A stretch of DNA of 64,000 nucleotides from the NCBI RefSeq assembly GCF_001653565.1, contig NZ_LYPB01000071.1:62001-126000 (forward strand), given 5' to 3'. The position numbers and the translations under genes are program-made. The notes under the pieces are model-generated. The model was not told the origin of the DNA. It saw only the letters and a program-made list of their open reading frames with translations, and did not search any database. Of the stretch, positions 25,433 to 35,641 are shown one piece after another. How positions within the stretch are numbered: the stretch's first letter is position 1; each line of letters opens with the position of its first letter. This DNA comes from Paenibacillus oryzisoli (GTDB taxonomy: Bacteria; Bacillota; Bacilli; Paenibacillales; NBRC-103111).

Positions 25433-26695
25433 TTGAAAATCCATATTGTCAAAAAAGGCGATACCCTGTACGAGCTCGCGAAAAAATATCACACTACACT
25501 AGACCAGATTATTGCACTTAATCCGCAAATAGCTGATCCTAATCAGATTGATGTCGGGATGAAAGTGAAAATTCCATCTACCGTTAAACCGGCTGAACCA
25601 GCTCCATCTGATTTTGTTTATAAGCATGTTGTACAACAAGGTGATAGTTTGTGGAAACTGGGGAAAGCCTGGGATGTACCACTGCAAGCGATGATTAAAG
25701 CGAATGCACACTTAAAGAATCCTAATGTACTTATGACAGGGGATGTTGTTTTCGTCCCGAAAATGCAGCATGGGCATACGCATAACAACCAGCATCATAT
25801 GCCTCATCATACATCAAAACTCAGCACAGAACCGTTTGCTCCCATGCCTATAACGCAGCCAATGCCGCCAACCGATGCGTACCAACAACCAATTATCGCG
25901 AGCCCACAACAACCTGTCGTTGAAGCACCTCCGTTATCTACGGGGGAAACGGTTCCATCCCTACCACAAATAACGCAGCATATGCCGGTTATTCCGGCCC
26001 CGGTCATGGAAGATCATGAACTTGATCAACCCTATGGGCAAGCGGTACATCCGTTCCAGCAATTTCATATTACAGCCACGGAGGTCTTTGCCTACCCCGA
26101 GCAGCAGCATGAAGCTACGACGCTTCCGGTTTATCCTCCTTATCAGGAAGAGCCGTGTGAACAGCTCCCAACGATGGTAGCTCCAGTTACTATCTTGGAT
26201 GAAGGCTGCGGATGTGGTGGACCTTCGATGAATGAGCAGCCTTGGATGAACTATCCAGCGCATTATGCCAATGTTCCTATGGGGAACCCTTGGGATCAAG
26301 TGCCACAGGAGATGCATGCAATGCCTGCTTTTTATCCGCCTCCGATGCCGTATGATCACCCGATGGCGCAACACTATGCGTTCCAGCATGATCCCTATGG
26401 TATTCCGTATGCGGGTCAAGGACAGTTTGCTCAGCACGCTCCATATGAAGAATCCTCTCTGTTGCCGCAAGTTCATACGCATGAACTGAAGAAGGTCACG
26501 GATACAGTTGCGGAAATTGACATCGACATTCGGGATAAGCACAAGTCAGCTAAACCCAAAACAAGCGGAAGCCGAACAGCTCGCAAAGTTAAATTATCAG
26601 GAGCCTCATCGTTGAGTGCGTTCTTGCAGCAACAACAACGGGGCATCGAGAGACAGGAGCCGAGCAAGTCAAACGGCCCTTGGATTAATTTCTGA
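25433..26695 (+). CDS. safA: SafA/ExsA-type LysM spore coat assembly protein
   Basis: A 420-residue protein with two N-terminal LysM domains at about 1-45 (IHIVKKGDTLYELAKKYHTTLDQIIALNPQ region) and 59-107 (YKHVVQQGDSLWKLGKAW). A long low-complexity middle rich in Pro, Gln, His, Met and Tyr follows, with a GCGCGG cysteine cluster, then a basic C-terminus. This is the layout of SafA, which B. subtilis uses to organise the inner spore coat at the cortex surface. I start it at TTG 25433 behind AAAGGAGG; LysM homology begins at once. The open frame upstream to 25367 lacks a ribosome site. Its neighbourhood (upstream of bofC-ruv) agrees with B. subtilis. Confidence 0.82.
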   Translation: MKIHIVKKGDTLYELAKKYHTTLDQIIALNPQIADPNQIDVGMKVKIPSTVKPAEPAPSDFVYKHVVQQGDSLWKLGKAWDVPLQAMIKANAHLKNPNVLMTGDVVFVPKMQHGHTHNNQHHMPHHTSKLSTEPFAPMPITQPMPPTDAYQQPIIASPQQPVVEAPPLSTGETVPSLPQITQHMPVIPAPVMEDHELDQPYGQAVHPFQQFHITATEVFAYPEQQHEATTLPVYPPYQEEPCEQLPTMVAPVTILDEGCGCGGPSMNEQPWMNYPAHYANVPMGNPWDQVPQEMHAMPAFYPPPMPYDHPMAQHYAFQHDPYGIPYAGQGQFAQHAPYEESSLLPQVHTHELKKVTDTVAEIDIDIRDKHKSAKPKTSGSRTARKVKLSGASSLSAFLQQQQRGIERQEPSKSNGPWINF

Positions 26696-26708
26696 GTTTC
26701 AAAAAAAT

Positions 26709-26748
26709 AAGCCTCAAATCACGAACTATATCGTGGTTTGAGGCTTTT
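26709..26748. terminator. Bidirectional terminator between safA and the sigma factor gene
   Basis: AAGCCTCAAA-T-CACGA pairs with TCGTG-G-TTTGAGGCTT around ACTATA, with A/T runs on both sides. Confidence 0.9.
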
Positions 26749-26759
26749 GGTATATGCTA

Positions 26760-27371
26760 TTAAGCGATCATGCCTAATGTGAAGAAAGTCATTAAACCAA
26801 TAACGAAATTCATTCCCCATTTCTTCCGAAGAAGCTCACGGCCCCGGTGCAAACGAGTTTTCACAGTTGTAATTGGCAGATTCAGGCGCTCACTAATTTC
26901 TTGAAGAGAAAGCTCCTCTAGATAGTACAGCGTAATAATCCCTTTATATTTGTCCCCTAATTTGTTGATGGAAGCGTGCATATGCTCTTGAATTTCTGTT
27001 TGAAGAACGGCATGTTCCGGCGATTGATCTTGACTGGCAAGCTTACTGTAGTAGCTGTAATCATCATCAAAATCATTTAGCTCCGCATCAAGGGATTGAA
27101 CAGGTCTCTTTTTACGCAGCAAATCGATGGCAACATTTTTTCCGATCCGATAAATCCAGGTTGAGAAATTCTGGCTTTCATCAAAGTGGTTTAAGTTCAA
27201 ATACACGCGGATAAAGGTTTCTTGTACAATATCCTCGGAATCAGGACGGTTATGCAGCATCCGAAACGCGAGCTTTTGAATTTTGCTACGATAGAGCTCG
27301 ACTAACTCCACGAAAGCGTTGCGATCGCCTCGTCTGGATAATTGAATTAATTGAAGTTCTGCCACATTCAT
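26760..27371 (-). CDS. sigW: ECF sigma factor, SigW type, with hydrophobic C-terminal tail
   Basis: A 203-residue ECF sigma factor. Region 2 reads FRMLHNRPDSEDIVQETFIRVY (about residues 37-58) with FSTWIYRIGKNVAIDLLRK for -10 recognition. Region 4 has LEELSLQEISERLNLPITTVKTRLHRGRELLRKK, typical of SigW (envelope and antimicrobial stress). Two oddities: the last residues, MNFVIGLMTFFTLGMIA, are strongly hydrophobic, as if a tail anchor; and the usual downstream anti-sigma gene rsiW is absent, a terminator following 12 bases after the stop. GGAGGG precedes the ATG. The subgroup call is by resemblance. Confidence 0.85.
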   Translation of the reverse strand: MNVAELQLIQLSRRGDRNAFVELVELYRSKIQKLAFRMLHNRPDSEDIVQETFIRVYLNLNHFDESQNFSTWIYRIGKNVAIDLLRKKRPVQSLDAELNDFDDDYSYYSKLASQDQSPEHAVLQTEIQEHMHASINKLGDKYKGIITLYYLEELSLQEISERLNLPITTVKTRLHRGRELLRKKWGMNFVIGLMTFFTLGMIA

Positions 27372-27485
27372 GATGTTTCCCTCCTTAGAGTTGTCGTTTA
27401 GAAAAAGGTGTAAACCAGTCTCATTTGCTTATAACATATATATCGTCATTCCTGTATGCCTATGAGAGTTTTTATCCTATCTTTG

Positions 27486-27513
27486 ACTATATCATTTCTG
27501 TGGCTACAGTCAA
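27486..27513 (-). promoter_or_regulatory. Possible SigmaA-type promoter for the ECF sigma gene
   Basis: On the minus strand TTGACT (27513-27508), 16 bases, TATAGT (27491-27486). The two hexamers lie within a TTTGACT/AGTCAAA inverted repeat. I did not find an obvious SigW-type GAAAC...CGTA promoter. Confidence 0.4.
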
Positions 27514-27633
27514 ATTCAAATGAGCGCGCGAGCTCAATTATAACCAATTGTTACCGAAATTTTGTAAGTTTCGTGACAATTTATAGGGATCTTAGTCGAA
27601 GTCAATGTCTCTCTTCTTAGGGATCTTTGACGA

Positions 27634-27798
27634 CTAGCTACGTGGACTTGGATTTGAATGAGAGACAGTGGTTGTATTCGTACTTGAGGTGCCTGTTCCA
27701 ATCTTATGAACTTCGTTCCATAAGGCTACACAGCCCCACAAGATAACGACGCCGATAATCAGGAGGGTTGTGCGTTTGATTGGTTTTCTTCCATTCAT
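27634..27798 (-). CDS. Small single-pass membrane protein, 54 residues, unknown
   Basis: A short frame upstream of sigW on the same strand. It has a positively charged start (MNGRKPIKR), a hydrophobic helix TTLLIIGVVILWGCVALW (about residues 10-27), and then a Ser/Thr/Asn-rich outer tail to the stop. GGTGA lies 7 bases before the ATG. It has no zinc-finger motif, so it is not a normal anti-sigma factor. No homologue is recognised. Whether it is expressed is inferred from the ribosome site and the coherent topology. Confidence 0.5.
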   Translation of the reverse strand: MNGRKPIKRTTLLIIGVVILWGCVALWNEVHKIGTGTSSTNTTTVSHSNPSPRS

Positions 27799-27868
27799 GG
27801 TTCATTCACCATCCGTCTTGAAATATGAGAAGGTAATGTTTCACATACTACATGTGCTATATTTTTGG

Positions 27869-27908
27869 ATAAACGCTCCTGTCCTAGAAGGACGGCGTAG
27901 CCGTTTAT
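27869..27908. repeat. Hairpin repeat, copy B
   Basis: ATAAACG (27869-27875) and CGTTTAT (27902-27908) bracket GTCCT-AGA-AGGAC (27881-27893). It is nearly identical to copy A at 19638-19678, including the flanking TTTTG. It lies about 100 bases before bofC. Confidence 0.55.
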
Positions 27909-28007
27909 TTTGATTGGTTTCGTATCTTCATTCACTACTATGGTAAATGATGTATAGTGCTTCTTGCAAATGGAAACAATACGAAAAAACAAGAAGAAGG
28001 GGATATC

Positions 28008-28670
28008 GTGACTGTACATCGGTTCTTGAAGCAATTGAAGAAGAGACTACGCTGGAAGCGAAGTTGGTTGACCTTAGGAATATTCGTTCTGGTTGCTGCT
28101 GTTACCTGGTCCTTATTTGGCGATGATGCACCTTACAATCCGAAAGTTGCTACTCGCGCGACCCTTGCTGTTTTAACACCAGAGAAGGATGTGCGTCTTC
28201 AGGAAGCAACGAAATTACTGCAAACCATCTCGGACCGCAGAGAAAGCTATTTGCTTAAGTCCTATGTTTGTGGCGAAGAACGCAGTCAATTGGGTTCGCA
28301 TACGTCACAAGAATTACTTTCACTGCAGAAACAACACCCAAGTTGGCAGTTAAGTATACAAGAGAATGGCGATGTTGTGTTTACGGAAAATATTGAAGAT
28401 TTATCTCCAGACTGCAAGGAAAAGGCAGTGTTCGGGATAGACGGCAGCAGCAATTTGTCGTTATTCAATGGAACTCCTGCAAACAATCACATTATTCGCA
28501 CCTTTTTCCAACTCAATATTCAGCAGTTAGAAAGCAGTTTGCCAAGAGATACAGTGGCACAACTCCATGAAGGAATTCGAGTTACTGATATAGAGGAGTA
28601 TAATAGCGTATTATCTACGTTCAGCGATTATGCCATAGAAGTCACGGAAGGTGCAATGTCACGTCCTTAG
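28008..28670 (+). CDS. bofC: BofC-type forespore intercompartmental signalling protein
   Basis: BofC, secreted from the forespore in B. subtilis, restrains SpoIVB and so the timing of SigmaK activation. The 220-residue protein has a basic N-terminus, one membrane or signal segment (about 19-38) and a long central region with YVCGEER. Its C-terminal half matches BofC: VVFTENIEDLSPDCKEKAVF, FNGTPANNHIIRTFFQLNIQ, then LHEGIRVTDIEEYNSVL. I use GTG 28008 after AAGAAGGGG; an in-frame ATG at 27957 has no ribosome site. The place directly upstream of ruv genes agrees with B. subtilis. It ends at a strong terminator. Confidence 0.8.
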   Translation: MTVHRFLKQLKKRLRWKRSWLTLGIFVLVAAVTWSLFGDDAPYNPKVATRATLAVLTPEKDVRLQEATKLLQTISDRRESYLLKSYVCGEERSQLGSHTSQELLSLQKQHPSWQLSIQENGDVVFTENIEDLSPDCKEKAVFGIDGSSNLSLFNGTPANNHIIRTFFQLNIQQLESSLPRDTVAQLHEGIRVTDIEEYNSVLSTFSDYAIEVTEGAMSRP

Positions 28671-28697
28671 TTCAAACAATACCATATATAAAGATCA

Positions 28698-28738
28698 AGA
28701 GATAGTTCGGGGAATTCCCGAGTCTATCTCTTTTTTTC
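28698..28738 (+). terminator. Terminator after bofC
   Basis: AGAGATAG (28698-28705) pairs with CTATCTCT (28724-28731), with an inner CGGG/CCCG stem, then T7. Confidence 0.85.
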
Positions 28739-28800
28739 ATTCTCTGCTATAATGGAAATGACTACATATGTTCGCTTTTTTTAGATGGGAGAGAAACACT

Positions 28801-29304
28801 TTGCGTATTCTAGGGATTGATCCAGGGATCGCGATCGTAGGCTTTGGCTTTATTGATAAAATCGGTAGTAAACTAGTTCCGGTACAATATGGTTCGATTC
28901 AAACGGAAGCACATACGGATCCAGGTATCCGACTGAAAGATGTCTATGACGCTACAGTACAATTGATAGAGAAATATAAACCAGATGTGATGTCCATTGA
29001 GAAATTGTTCTTTAATCGAAATGTAACCACGGCATTTACCGTAGGTCAGGCACGAGGCGTGATGATCCTTGCAGGTGTGCAGGCTGGTTTGCCGATTGCT
29101 GAATATACACCGCTTCAAGTCAAACAAGCCGTTGTAGGGTATGGAAATGCAGAGAAGAAACAAGTACAGGAAATGGTCAAGATTTTGTTGAAATTATCCC
29201 AAGTACCGAAACCAGATGATGTAGCTGATGCGCTCGCCATCGCTATTTGTCATGCTCATTCTTCATCACTTCAATCTAGGATAAATGAGGTTAGAAAAAG
29301 ATGA
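28801..29304 (+). CDS. ruvC: Holliday junction endonuclease RuvC
   Basis: RuvC resolves four-way junctions in recombination. The 167-residue protein begins RILGIDPGIAIVGFG with the first catalytic Asp; SIEKLFF gives the Glu and DDVADALAIAICH the last acidic pair. The start is TTG 28801 with GGGAGA upstream; the in-frame ATG at 28768 would add 11 atypical residues. B. subtilis itself lacks RuvC and uses RecU, so a full ruvCAB set here is a feature shared with Paenibacillus and clostridia. It overlaps ruvA by four bases. Confidence 0.93.
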   Translation: MRILGIDPGIAIVGFGFIDKIGSKLVPVQYGSIQTEAHTDPGIRLKDVYDATVQLIEKYKPDVMSIEKLFFNRNVTTAFTVGQARGVMILAGVQAGLPIAEYTPLQVKQAVVGYGNAEKKQVQEMVKILLKLSQVPKPDDVADALAIAICHAHSSSLQSRINEVRKR

Positions 29305-29930
29305 TAGATTTCTTACGAGGTAAAGTTGCACACCGTGAAAGTGAGTATGCGGTTCTCGATGTGAATGGGGTGGGCTATCGTGTGTTCTGCCCGAACCCCT
29401 ATGCGCTTTCACACAAAGAGAATGAAGACGTCACGATGTTCATCCACTATCATGTGCGGGAAGATGCGCATCTTCTGTTTGGCTTTGTAACGCGCGATGA
29501 ACAGTCCTTATTCCGTTTATTGCTGGATGTCAGCGGTATTGGCCCCAAAGTTGCGCTAGGTATTCTAGCAGCTGGCGGTAGACCAGAAGCAGTGATTCTA
29601 GCTATTAGCCAAGAGAATTTGGCATTCCTAACGAAACTGCCTGGAATCGGCAAGAAAACAGCGCAGCGCATCGTCTTAGATCTGAAAGATAAACTAGGCT
29701 CTGTGAGCTTCTCTAGCCCTGAGGCTGCTGTTGCATTAAGTGTCGTTGGATCGGCGCAATTAACAGAAGGCGGACTGCCTTGGAGCGAAGCGAAGGAAGC
29801 GTTGATGACACTTGGCTATACGGAAGCGGAAGTGGATCGTGCTTGGCTGCAAGTGAAACCAAAAGCAGGACCATCGGATTCTGTAGACGTGCTGGTGAAG
29901 CTTGCTTTGCAAGCGTTATTTACCATGTAA
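29301..29930 (+). CDS. ruvA: Holliday junction branch migration protein RuvA
   Basis: A junction-binding tetramer subunit of 209 residues. It has an N-terminal OB fold (MIDFLRGKVAHRESEYAVLDVNGVGYRV) and a helix-hairpin-helix domain at about 70-140 (LLDVSGIGPKVALGIL, LPGIGKKTAQRIVLDL). The C-terminal domain III (about 155-205) contacts RuvB. It is translationally coupled to ruvC through ATGA and followed by ruvB. Confidence 0.97.
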   Translation: MIDFLRGKVAHRESEYAVLDVNGVGYRVFCPNPYALSHKENEDVTMFIHYHVREDAHLLFGFVTRDEQSLFRLLLDVSGIGPKVALGILAAGGRPEAVILAISQENLAFLTKLPGIGKKTAQRIVLDLKDKLGSVSFSSPEAAVALSVVGSAQLTEGGLPWSEAKEALMTLGYTEAEVDRAWLQVKPKAGPSDSVDVLVKLALQALFTM

Positions 29931-29963
29931 AGGAACTGAACGTGCCTAGAAAGGAGGGACACC

Positions 29964-30971
29964 ATGGACAATGAGCGGATCATATCGGCTAATTTTATGA
30001 TGGAAGACAATGTGGTCGAGTATAGTCTGCGTCCACGGTTTTTGGCTGAATACATTGGCCAGAAACAGGCGAAGGAGAACCTCAAGATCTATATTGAAGC
30101 TGCCAAAATGAGGAAAGAAGCTCTGGATCATGTACTTCTGTATGGACCGCCTGGACTCGGGAAAACAACGCTGTCCAACATTATCGCCAATGAACTTGGC
30201 GTGAATATTCGAACAACCTCCGGGCCGGCGATTGAGCGGCCTGGCGATCTAGCTGCCATCCTGACGAATCTGCAGGAGGGAGATGTGCTCTTCATCGATG
30301 AGATTCACCGACTCCACCGAACGGTGGAAGAGGTGCTGTACCCAGCGATGGAGGACTTTGCCCTTGATATTATTATCGGCAAGGGGCCAAGCGCACGCTC
30401 TGTGCGTCTCGACTTGCCGCCATTTACCTTGATAGGCGCCACGACACGCGTTGGGCTGCTCTCTGCGCCGCTGCGCGACCGTTTCGGGGTCGTCAGTCGG
30501 TTGGAGTTCTACACGGTCGATGAGCTGAGCTACATCGTCAGCCGGACAGCCGACATCTTGCAGGTCGGCATCGTTGGTGATGCTGCGCGCGAGATCGGTA
30601 TGCGTTCACGCGGGACTCCGCGTATCGCGAACCGATTGCTGAAGCGGGTGCGTGATTTTGCCCAGGTGAGAGGCGACGGCATCATCACCATGGAGCTTGC
30701 TAAGGAGTCGCTAAGACTTCTGCAAGTGGATGATTTGGGATTAGATGAAATCGACCATAAGATGCTGCGGGCAATTATTCAGAGCTTCCAAGGGGGCCCT
30801 GTAGGGCTTGAAACCATCGCAGCAACCATCGGTGAGGAAAGCCAAACTATTGAAGATGTTTACGAGCCGTATTTGCTTCAAATTGGTTTTATGCAGCGTA
30901 CACCAAGAGGGCGGATCGTGACGCCGCAAGCGTACCACCATCTGGGTTTACCCGTACCGGAGCAACGATAA
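29964..30971 (+). CDS. ruvB: Holliday junction branch migration ATPase RuvB
   Basis: A hexameric AAA+ motor of 335 residues. It has Walker [10 protein letters not shown] (about residues 60-68), Walker [16 protein letters not shown], sensor 1 [19 protein letters not shown] with the arginine finger region, and a C-terminal winged helix ([28 protein letters not shown]). GGAGGG precedes the ATG. The DNA between about 30220 and 30680 is clearly more GC-rich than the rest of the gene and window. A terminator follows. Confidence 0.97.
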   Translation: MDNERIISANFMMEDNVVEYSLRPRFLAEYIGQKQAKENLKIYIEAAKMRKEALDHVLLYGPPGLGKTTLSNIIANELGVNIRTTSGPAIERPGDLAAILTNLQEGDVLFIDEIHRLHRTVEEVLYPAMEDFALDIIIGKGPSARSVRLDLPPFTLIGATTRVGLLSAPLRDRFGVVSRLEFYTVDELSYIVSRTADILQVGIVGDAAREIGMRSRGTPRIANRLLKRVRDFAQVRGDGIITMELAKESLRLLQVDDLGLDEIDHKMLRAIIQSFQGGPVGLETIAATIGEESQTIEDVYEPYLLQIGFMQRTPRGRIVTPQAYHHLGLPVPEQR

Positions 30972-31010
30972 ATAAGGCCTTGTACGGCCAACATGAATTG
31001 ACGATTTAAG

Positions 31011-31053
31011 AAGCTTTTGCCGCTGCTGGAAGGGCGGGCAAGAGCTTTTTTTG
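31011..31053 (+). terminator. Terminator after ruvB
   Basis: AAGCT-T-TTGCC pairs with GGGCAA-G-AGCTT, then T7. Confidence 0.75.
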
Positions 31054-31140
31054 TCTTTTTTCAGCGAATAAACAAAACTTCTGTCTCTTACTAGAGTCTA
31101 CATTACTAGATGATAGTGTAAGAAAGGATACGATACCTTT

Positions 31141-33351
31141 ATGTTTGGAAGACATAGGCTAGTCAGCCCCAAGCGAATTGCCATCATAACGGCAGCGGCA
31201 ATAACATTTACAGCTAGTTTATATGGGGGATCCGAAGCGAATGCCGACGGCATTAAACACTTGGATCAGATTCGTGTTGCCCTAGTTATTAATGCGGTCA
31301 AATATAAAAAGATTGAACCACTAGTTTCGCTCACCTCCCCAGGTGGATTCGAAATTGGTGTGCGTGGTTCAGCGAACACGGAATCGAAGACATGGGCTTC
31401 CATTTCGGATGCTACGATTCGGATGTCACTAGATCAATACAGTATGATGATGCTAGAGACATCAGACTACACGACGGCTAGGACCTTGAACGGCAAACTC
31501 GCAGTAATGGCAGAAGAAAGTTTCGTGTTAAGTCGTATGAAGCTGGGCAAAATGGTCTACCAAGTGTATTACGGGAATCTGCCTACGAAGGGGGAAGCCG
31601 AAAGTGCGGCAGCCACAGCTTTAAAGGACGCCACAGTAGCGGCATTGACGAAATCAGCCCCTCCTGTGCCTAGCGGTCCCCTCCACTTGAGTGCGGGAAT
31701 GTATGACTCAGAGGCAACAGCCCAGCAGCAGATCGCCGTGTACACGGGGGCTGGTATCCAAGCTGATCTGGTTTTACAGGAGAATGGGGCTGGCAATGTG
31801 GCCTATAGTGTCTGGTTAGGGAGCGAAGCAACGGATGCCAAGCTTGACCTCGTGAAGCAAGCTGCTTTAAAGGCTGTACCTAATACACCTCTTCAACCAG
31901 CGAATACGAAATCCCCCTACTTGATCCGCAGATCAGACGTAACAAGTTCGGCCAGTCCTACTGTTGCTGTAGCCCATTATGTGACAGCTGTCGGAGAGCA
32001 GAAAACGGTGATACATCCTAAGAAGCAGGGCATCGCGGTGAAAGAACGTATGGACCGCAAATTCCGTGGCGACATGGAAGTAAGCACCTATCATGATCGA
32101 CTGGCGTTGGTCAATGAACTTCCTATGGATCAATATTTATATGGGGTTATCGGTGCAGAGCTTAACTCGCAATGGCCATCAGAAGCACTGAAAGCACAAG
32201 CTGTAGCAGCGCGTACTTATGCCATCGTTCAAGGGAACAAGTATGAGATTGCGCAAGTAACGGATACAACGCTTGAACAGGCCTACTATGGTTTGGACAA
32301 AGAATTTACAGCTGGTAACCAAGCAGTTGATGCGACAAAGGATGAAGTGATTACGAACATGCGAGGCTTGATAACACCAGTTTTTGCTTCTAATGCGGGT
32401 GGAATAACAGCAGATTCTACAGAAGCTTGGGGCAACTCGGTTGACTATTTGCGCAGTGTTGCAAGTCCAGATGAAGGTGCTGAACAGGGCAAAGCTATCT
32501 GGTATCAGATTCAACTAGCAGACGGCCGAATTGGTTTTGTACATAGTATGTATGTGAAGGATAGCGGGCAGAAGGACAAGGCGGGTAAAGCCATCTACGA
32601 AGCAACAGAATCAGATGTCAACGTGCGCTTAGCACCATATGTGGATAACTTAGCGAATCCTAGTATAGCTAAACTGGCAACCAAGGAGAAAGTCGTCATT
32701 CTTGGTCAAGAAAGAGAATCGAATGCCTACTCATGGATACGAGGTCCGTATACCTTAAGTGAAATTAAGAGTAAGCTCGAAGCCGCTAAGATAAATATCA
32801 ACGGGGAGCTAACCTCACTTGAAATTTCCAAGAGAGGTCCATCGGGGCGTGCGATTGAGTTGAAAGCGAACGGCGTTATCGTCAAAGTGGACAATCCCGA
32901 CGCTATTCGAGGCTTACTTGGCGGTTTACCGAGCACGCTGTTTGAAATAGAAGGAGCAGGCAGTTATACTGGTACTAGCTCATCTGCTACGAGCGTTGCC
33001 AACATTGCGATTTTGAGCGGCTCTGGGGTCGTTACGAGCTCTTCATCATCAGATAGCGTTTATGTGTTGGCTGGGAAACAAACGCAGCCTACGGCTGTGA
33101 AGAAAACGGAGCTAATGACGCTAAGCAGTACGGGCTTAAGCAAGCCCGCGGTGACGGGAACAGTTGGATCTAGCATCCCACCTAAGGGGTCAACCGCCCT
33201 ACAAGGAAACCAGATTATTTTCCGCGGAAAAGGATTTGGTCATGGTGTTGGCATGTCGCAATGGGGTGCAAAGGGCTTTGCAGAGAAGGGCTATGATTAC
33301 AAAAAAATACTTCAGACGTACTTTACTGGGGTCAACATAACGAAGGAATGA
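31141..33351 (+). CDS. SpoIID/LytB-domain wall protein with SPOR-like repeats
   Basis: A secreted 736-residue protein. It has a signal peptide (about 1-36) and SPOR-like modules at about 155-250 (LHLSAGMYDSEATAQQQIAVYTGAGIQADL). The SpoIID catalytic domain starts near 300: LALVNELPMDQYLYGVIGAEL and SQWPSEALKAQAVAARTYA carry the conserved Glu of the lytic transglycosylase, and the C-terminal GKGFGHGVGMSQWGAKG-type motif closes it at about 693-712. Between these halves sits a large insert with an SH3-like segment (WYQIQLADGRIGFVHSMYV) and a Ser-rich stretch. SpoIID proteins cut glycan strands lacking stem peptides. Its position before queA fits SpoIID/LytB homologues of Paenibacillus; whether it acts in sporulation is not shown. 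Confidence 0.85.
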   Translation: MFGRHRLVSPKRIAIITAAAITFTASLYGGSEANADGIKHLDQIRVALVINAVKYKKIEPLVSLTSPGGFEIGVRGSANTESKTWASISDATIRMSLDQYSMMMLETSDYTTARTLNGKLAVMAEESFVLSRMKLGKMVYQVYYGNLPTKGEAESAAATALKDATVAALTKSAPPVPSGPLHLSAGMYDSEATAQQQIAVYTGAGIQADLVLQENGAGNVAYSVWLGSEATDAKLDLVKQAALKAVPNTPLQPANTKSPYLIRRSDVTSSASPTVAVAHYVTAVGEQKTVIHPKKQGIAVKERMDRKFRGDMEVSTYHDRLALVNELPMDQYLYGVIGAELNSQWPSEALKAQAVAARTYAIVQGNKYEIAQVTDTTLEQAYYGLDKEFTAGNQAVDATKDEVITNMRGLITPVFASNAGGITADSTEAWGNSVDYLRSVASPDEGAEQGKAIWYQIQLADGRIGFVHSMYVKDSGQKDKAGKAIYEATESDVNVRLAPYVDNLANPSIAKLATKEKVVILGQERESNAYSWIRGPYTLSEIKSKLEAAKININGELTSLEISKRGPSGRAIELKANGVIVKVDNPDAIRGLLGGLPSTLFEIEGAGSYTGTSSSATSVANIAILSGSGVVTSSSSSDSVYVLAGKQTQPTAVKKTELMTLSSTGLSKPAVTGTVGSSIPPKGSTALQGNQIIFRGKGFGHGVGMSQWGAKGFAEKGYDYKKILQTYFTGVNITKE

Positions 33352-33360
33352 ATAACTAAC

Positions 33361-34437
33361 ATGGAAGTACAAGCATTTGATTTTGAATTACCTGAATCTT
33401 TGATAGCCCAGACGCCGCTGCTAGAACGCACGGCGTCTAGATTGCTTACCTTAAACAAAGAGACAGGCGAAACTGCTCATCGTACATTTGAAGATCTGAT
33501 CGCTTATGTAGAAGCCGGGGACTTACTCGTAATGAACGATACACGAGTCATTCCAGCACGGCTTTTTGGTATGAAGAAAGACACGGGCGCCAAAGTGGAG
33601 ATATTGCTATTAAAGCCACTAGGCGAGGATCGATGGGAAGCGCTAGTCAAGCCAGGGAAACGCATGCAGCTCGGCGCTGTTGCGGTATTCGGTTCATCTA
33701 ATGAGGGTGGCGAGCCTCTACTAACTGCGGAAGTCGTTGAAGTAGGCGACATGGGAGCTCGCATTCTGCAATTCCGGTACAAGGGAATTTTCAATGAGAT
33801 CCTGGATCAATTAGGCGAGATGCCGCTTCCGCCTTATATCAAGGAGCAGCTATCCGAACGGGAACGATATCAAACAGTCTATGCGAAGCATGAAGGCTCA
33901 TCTGCGGCCCCAACGGCAGGATTGCACTTTACGGCAGAATATTTGGAAAGATTGAAGGATAGGGGTGTCCGACTAGCCTTCGTTACGTTGCATGTAGGTC
34001 TAGGTACGTTCCGACCTGTATCCGTAGATAAGATCGAAGATCACCAAATGCATGCTGAGTTTTACATTTTGTCCGAAGAAACGGCTGCCTTAATTAATGA
34101 GACGAAATCAGCGGGCAAACGTGTTATTGCTGTCGGTACGACTTCTGCACGTACGTTGGAGACAGCAGCAGGATTGAGCCGTGAGCAATCTGGGTACCAA
34201 GAAGGTCAGCCTCTACGCATTCAGCCTTCCCAAGGTTGGACGTCGATTTTCATTTACCCTGGCTACTCGTTTGGTGTTGTAGACGTGTTATTAACGAATT
34301 TTCACCTGCCCAAGTCCACATTGCTTATGCTTATAAGTGCACTTGCTGGTAAGGCCAATATTATGCGAGCCTACGAAGAAGCTGTGAAAGAAGAGTACCG
34401 ATTCTTCAGCTTCGGCGATGCCATGTTGATTTATTAA
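33361..34437 (+). CDS. queA: tRNA preQ1(34) S-adenosylmethionine ribosyltransferase-isomerase
   Basis: QueA transfers and isomerises the ribosyl part of SAM onto 7-aminomethyl-deazaguanine in tRNA, giving epoxyqueuosine. The 358-residue protein has the expected [59 protein letters not shown] and [27 protein letters not shown]. It begins nine bases after the SpoIID-like gene and is followed by tgt, forming a queuosine tRNA-modification unit. Confidence 0.97.
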   Translation: MEVQAFDFELPESLIAQTPLLERTASRLLTLNKETGETAHRTFEDLIAYVEAGDLLVMNDTRVIPARLFGMKKDTGAKVEILLLKPLGEDRWEALVKPGKRMQLGAVAVFGSSNEGGEPLLTAEVVEVGDMGARILQFRYKGIFNEILDQLGEMPLPPYIKEQLSERERYQTVYAKHEGSSAAPTAGLHFTAEYLERLKDRGVRLAFVTLHVGLGTFRPVSVDKIEDHQMHAEFYILSEETAALINETKSAGKRVIAVGTTSARTLETAAGLSREQSGYQEGQPLRIQPSQGWTSIFIYPGYSFGVVDVLLTNFHLPKSTLLMLISALAGKANIMRAYEEAVKEEYRFFSFGDAMLIY

Positions 34438-34474
34438 ATCATGCAATTAACCGAGAAGAGCAAGCCTAGAATAG

Positions 34475-35626
<1,152 letters not shown>

Positions 35627-35641
35627 GAGAGGAGGATACCT

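Noticed and set aside
25961..26542. Long minus-strand frame inside safA
   Set aside because: Arises from the Pro/Gln/His/Met-rich codon bias of safA; no ribosome site and no recognisable domain.
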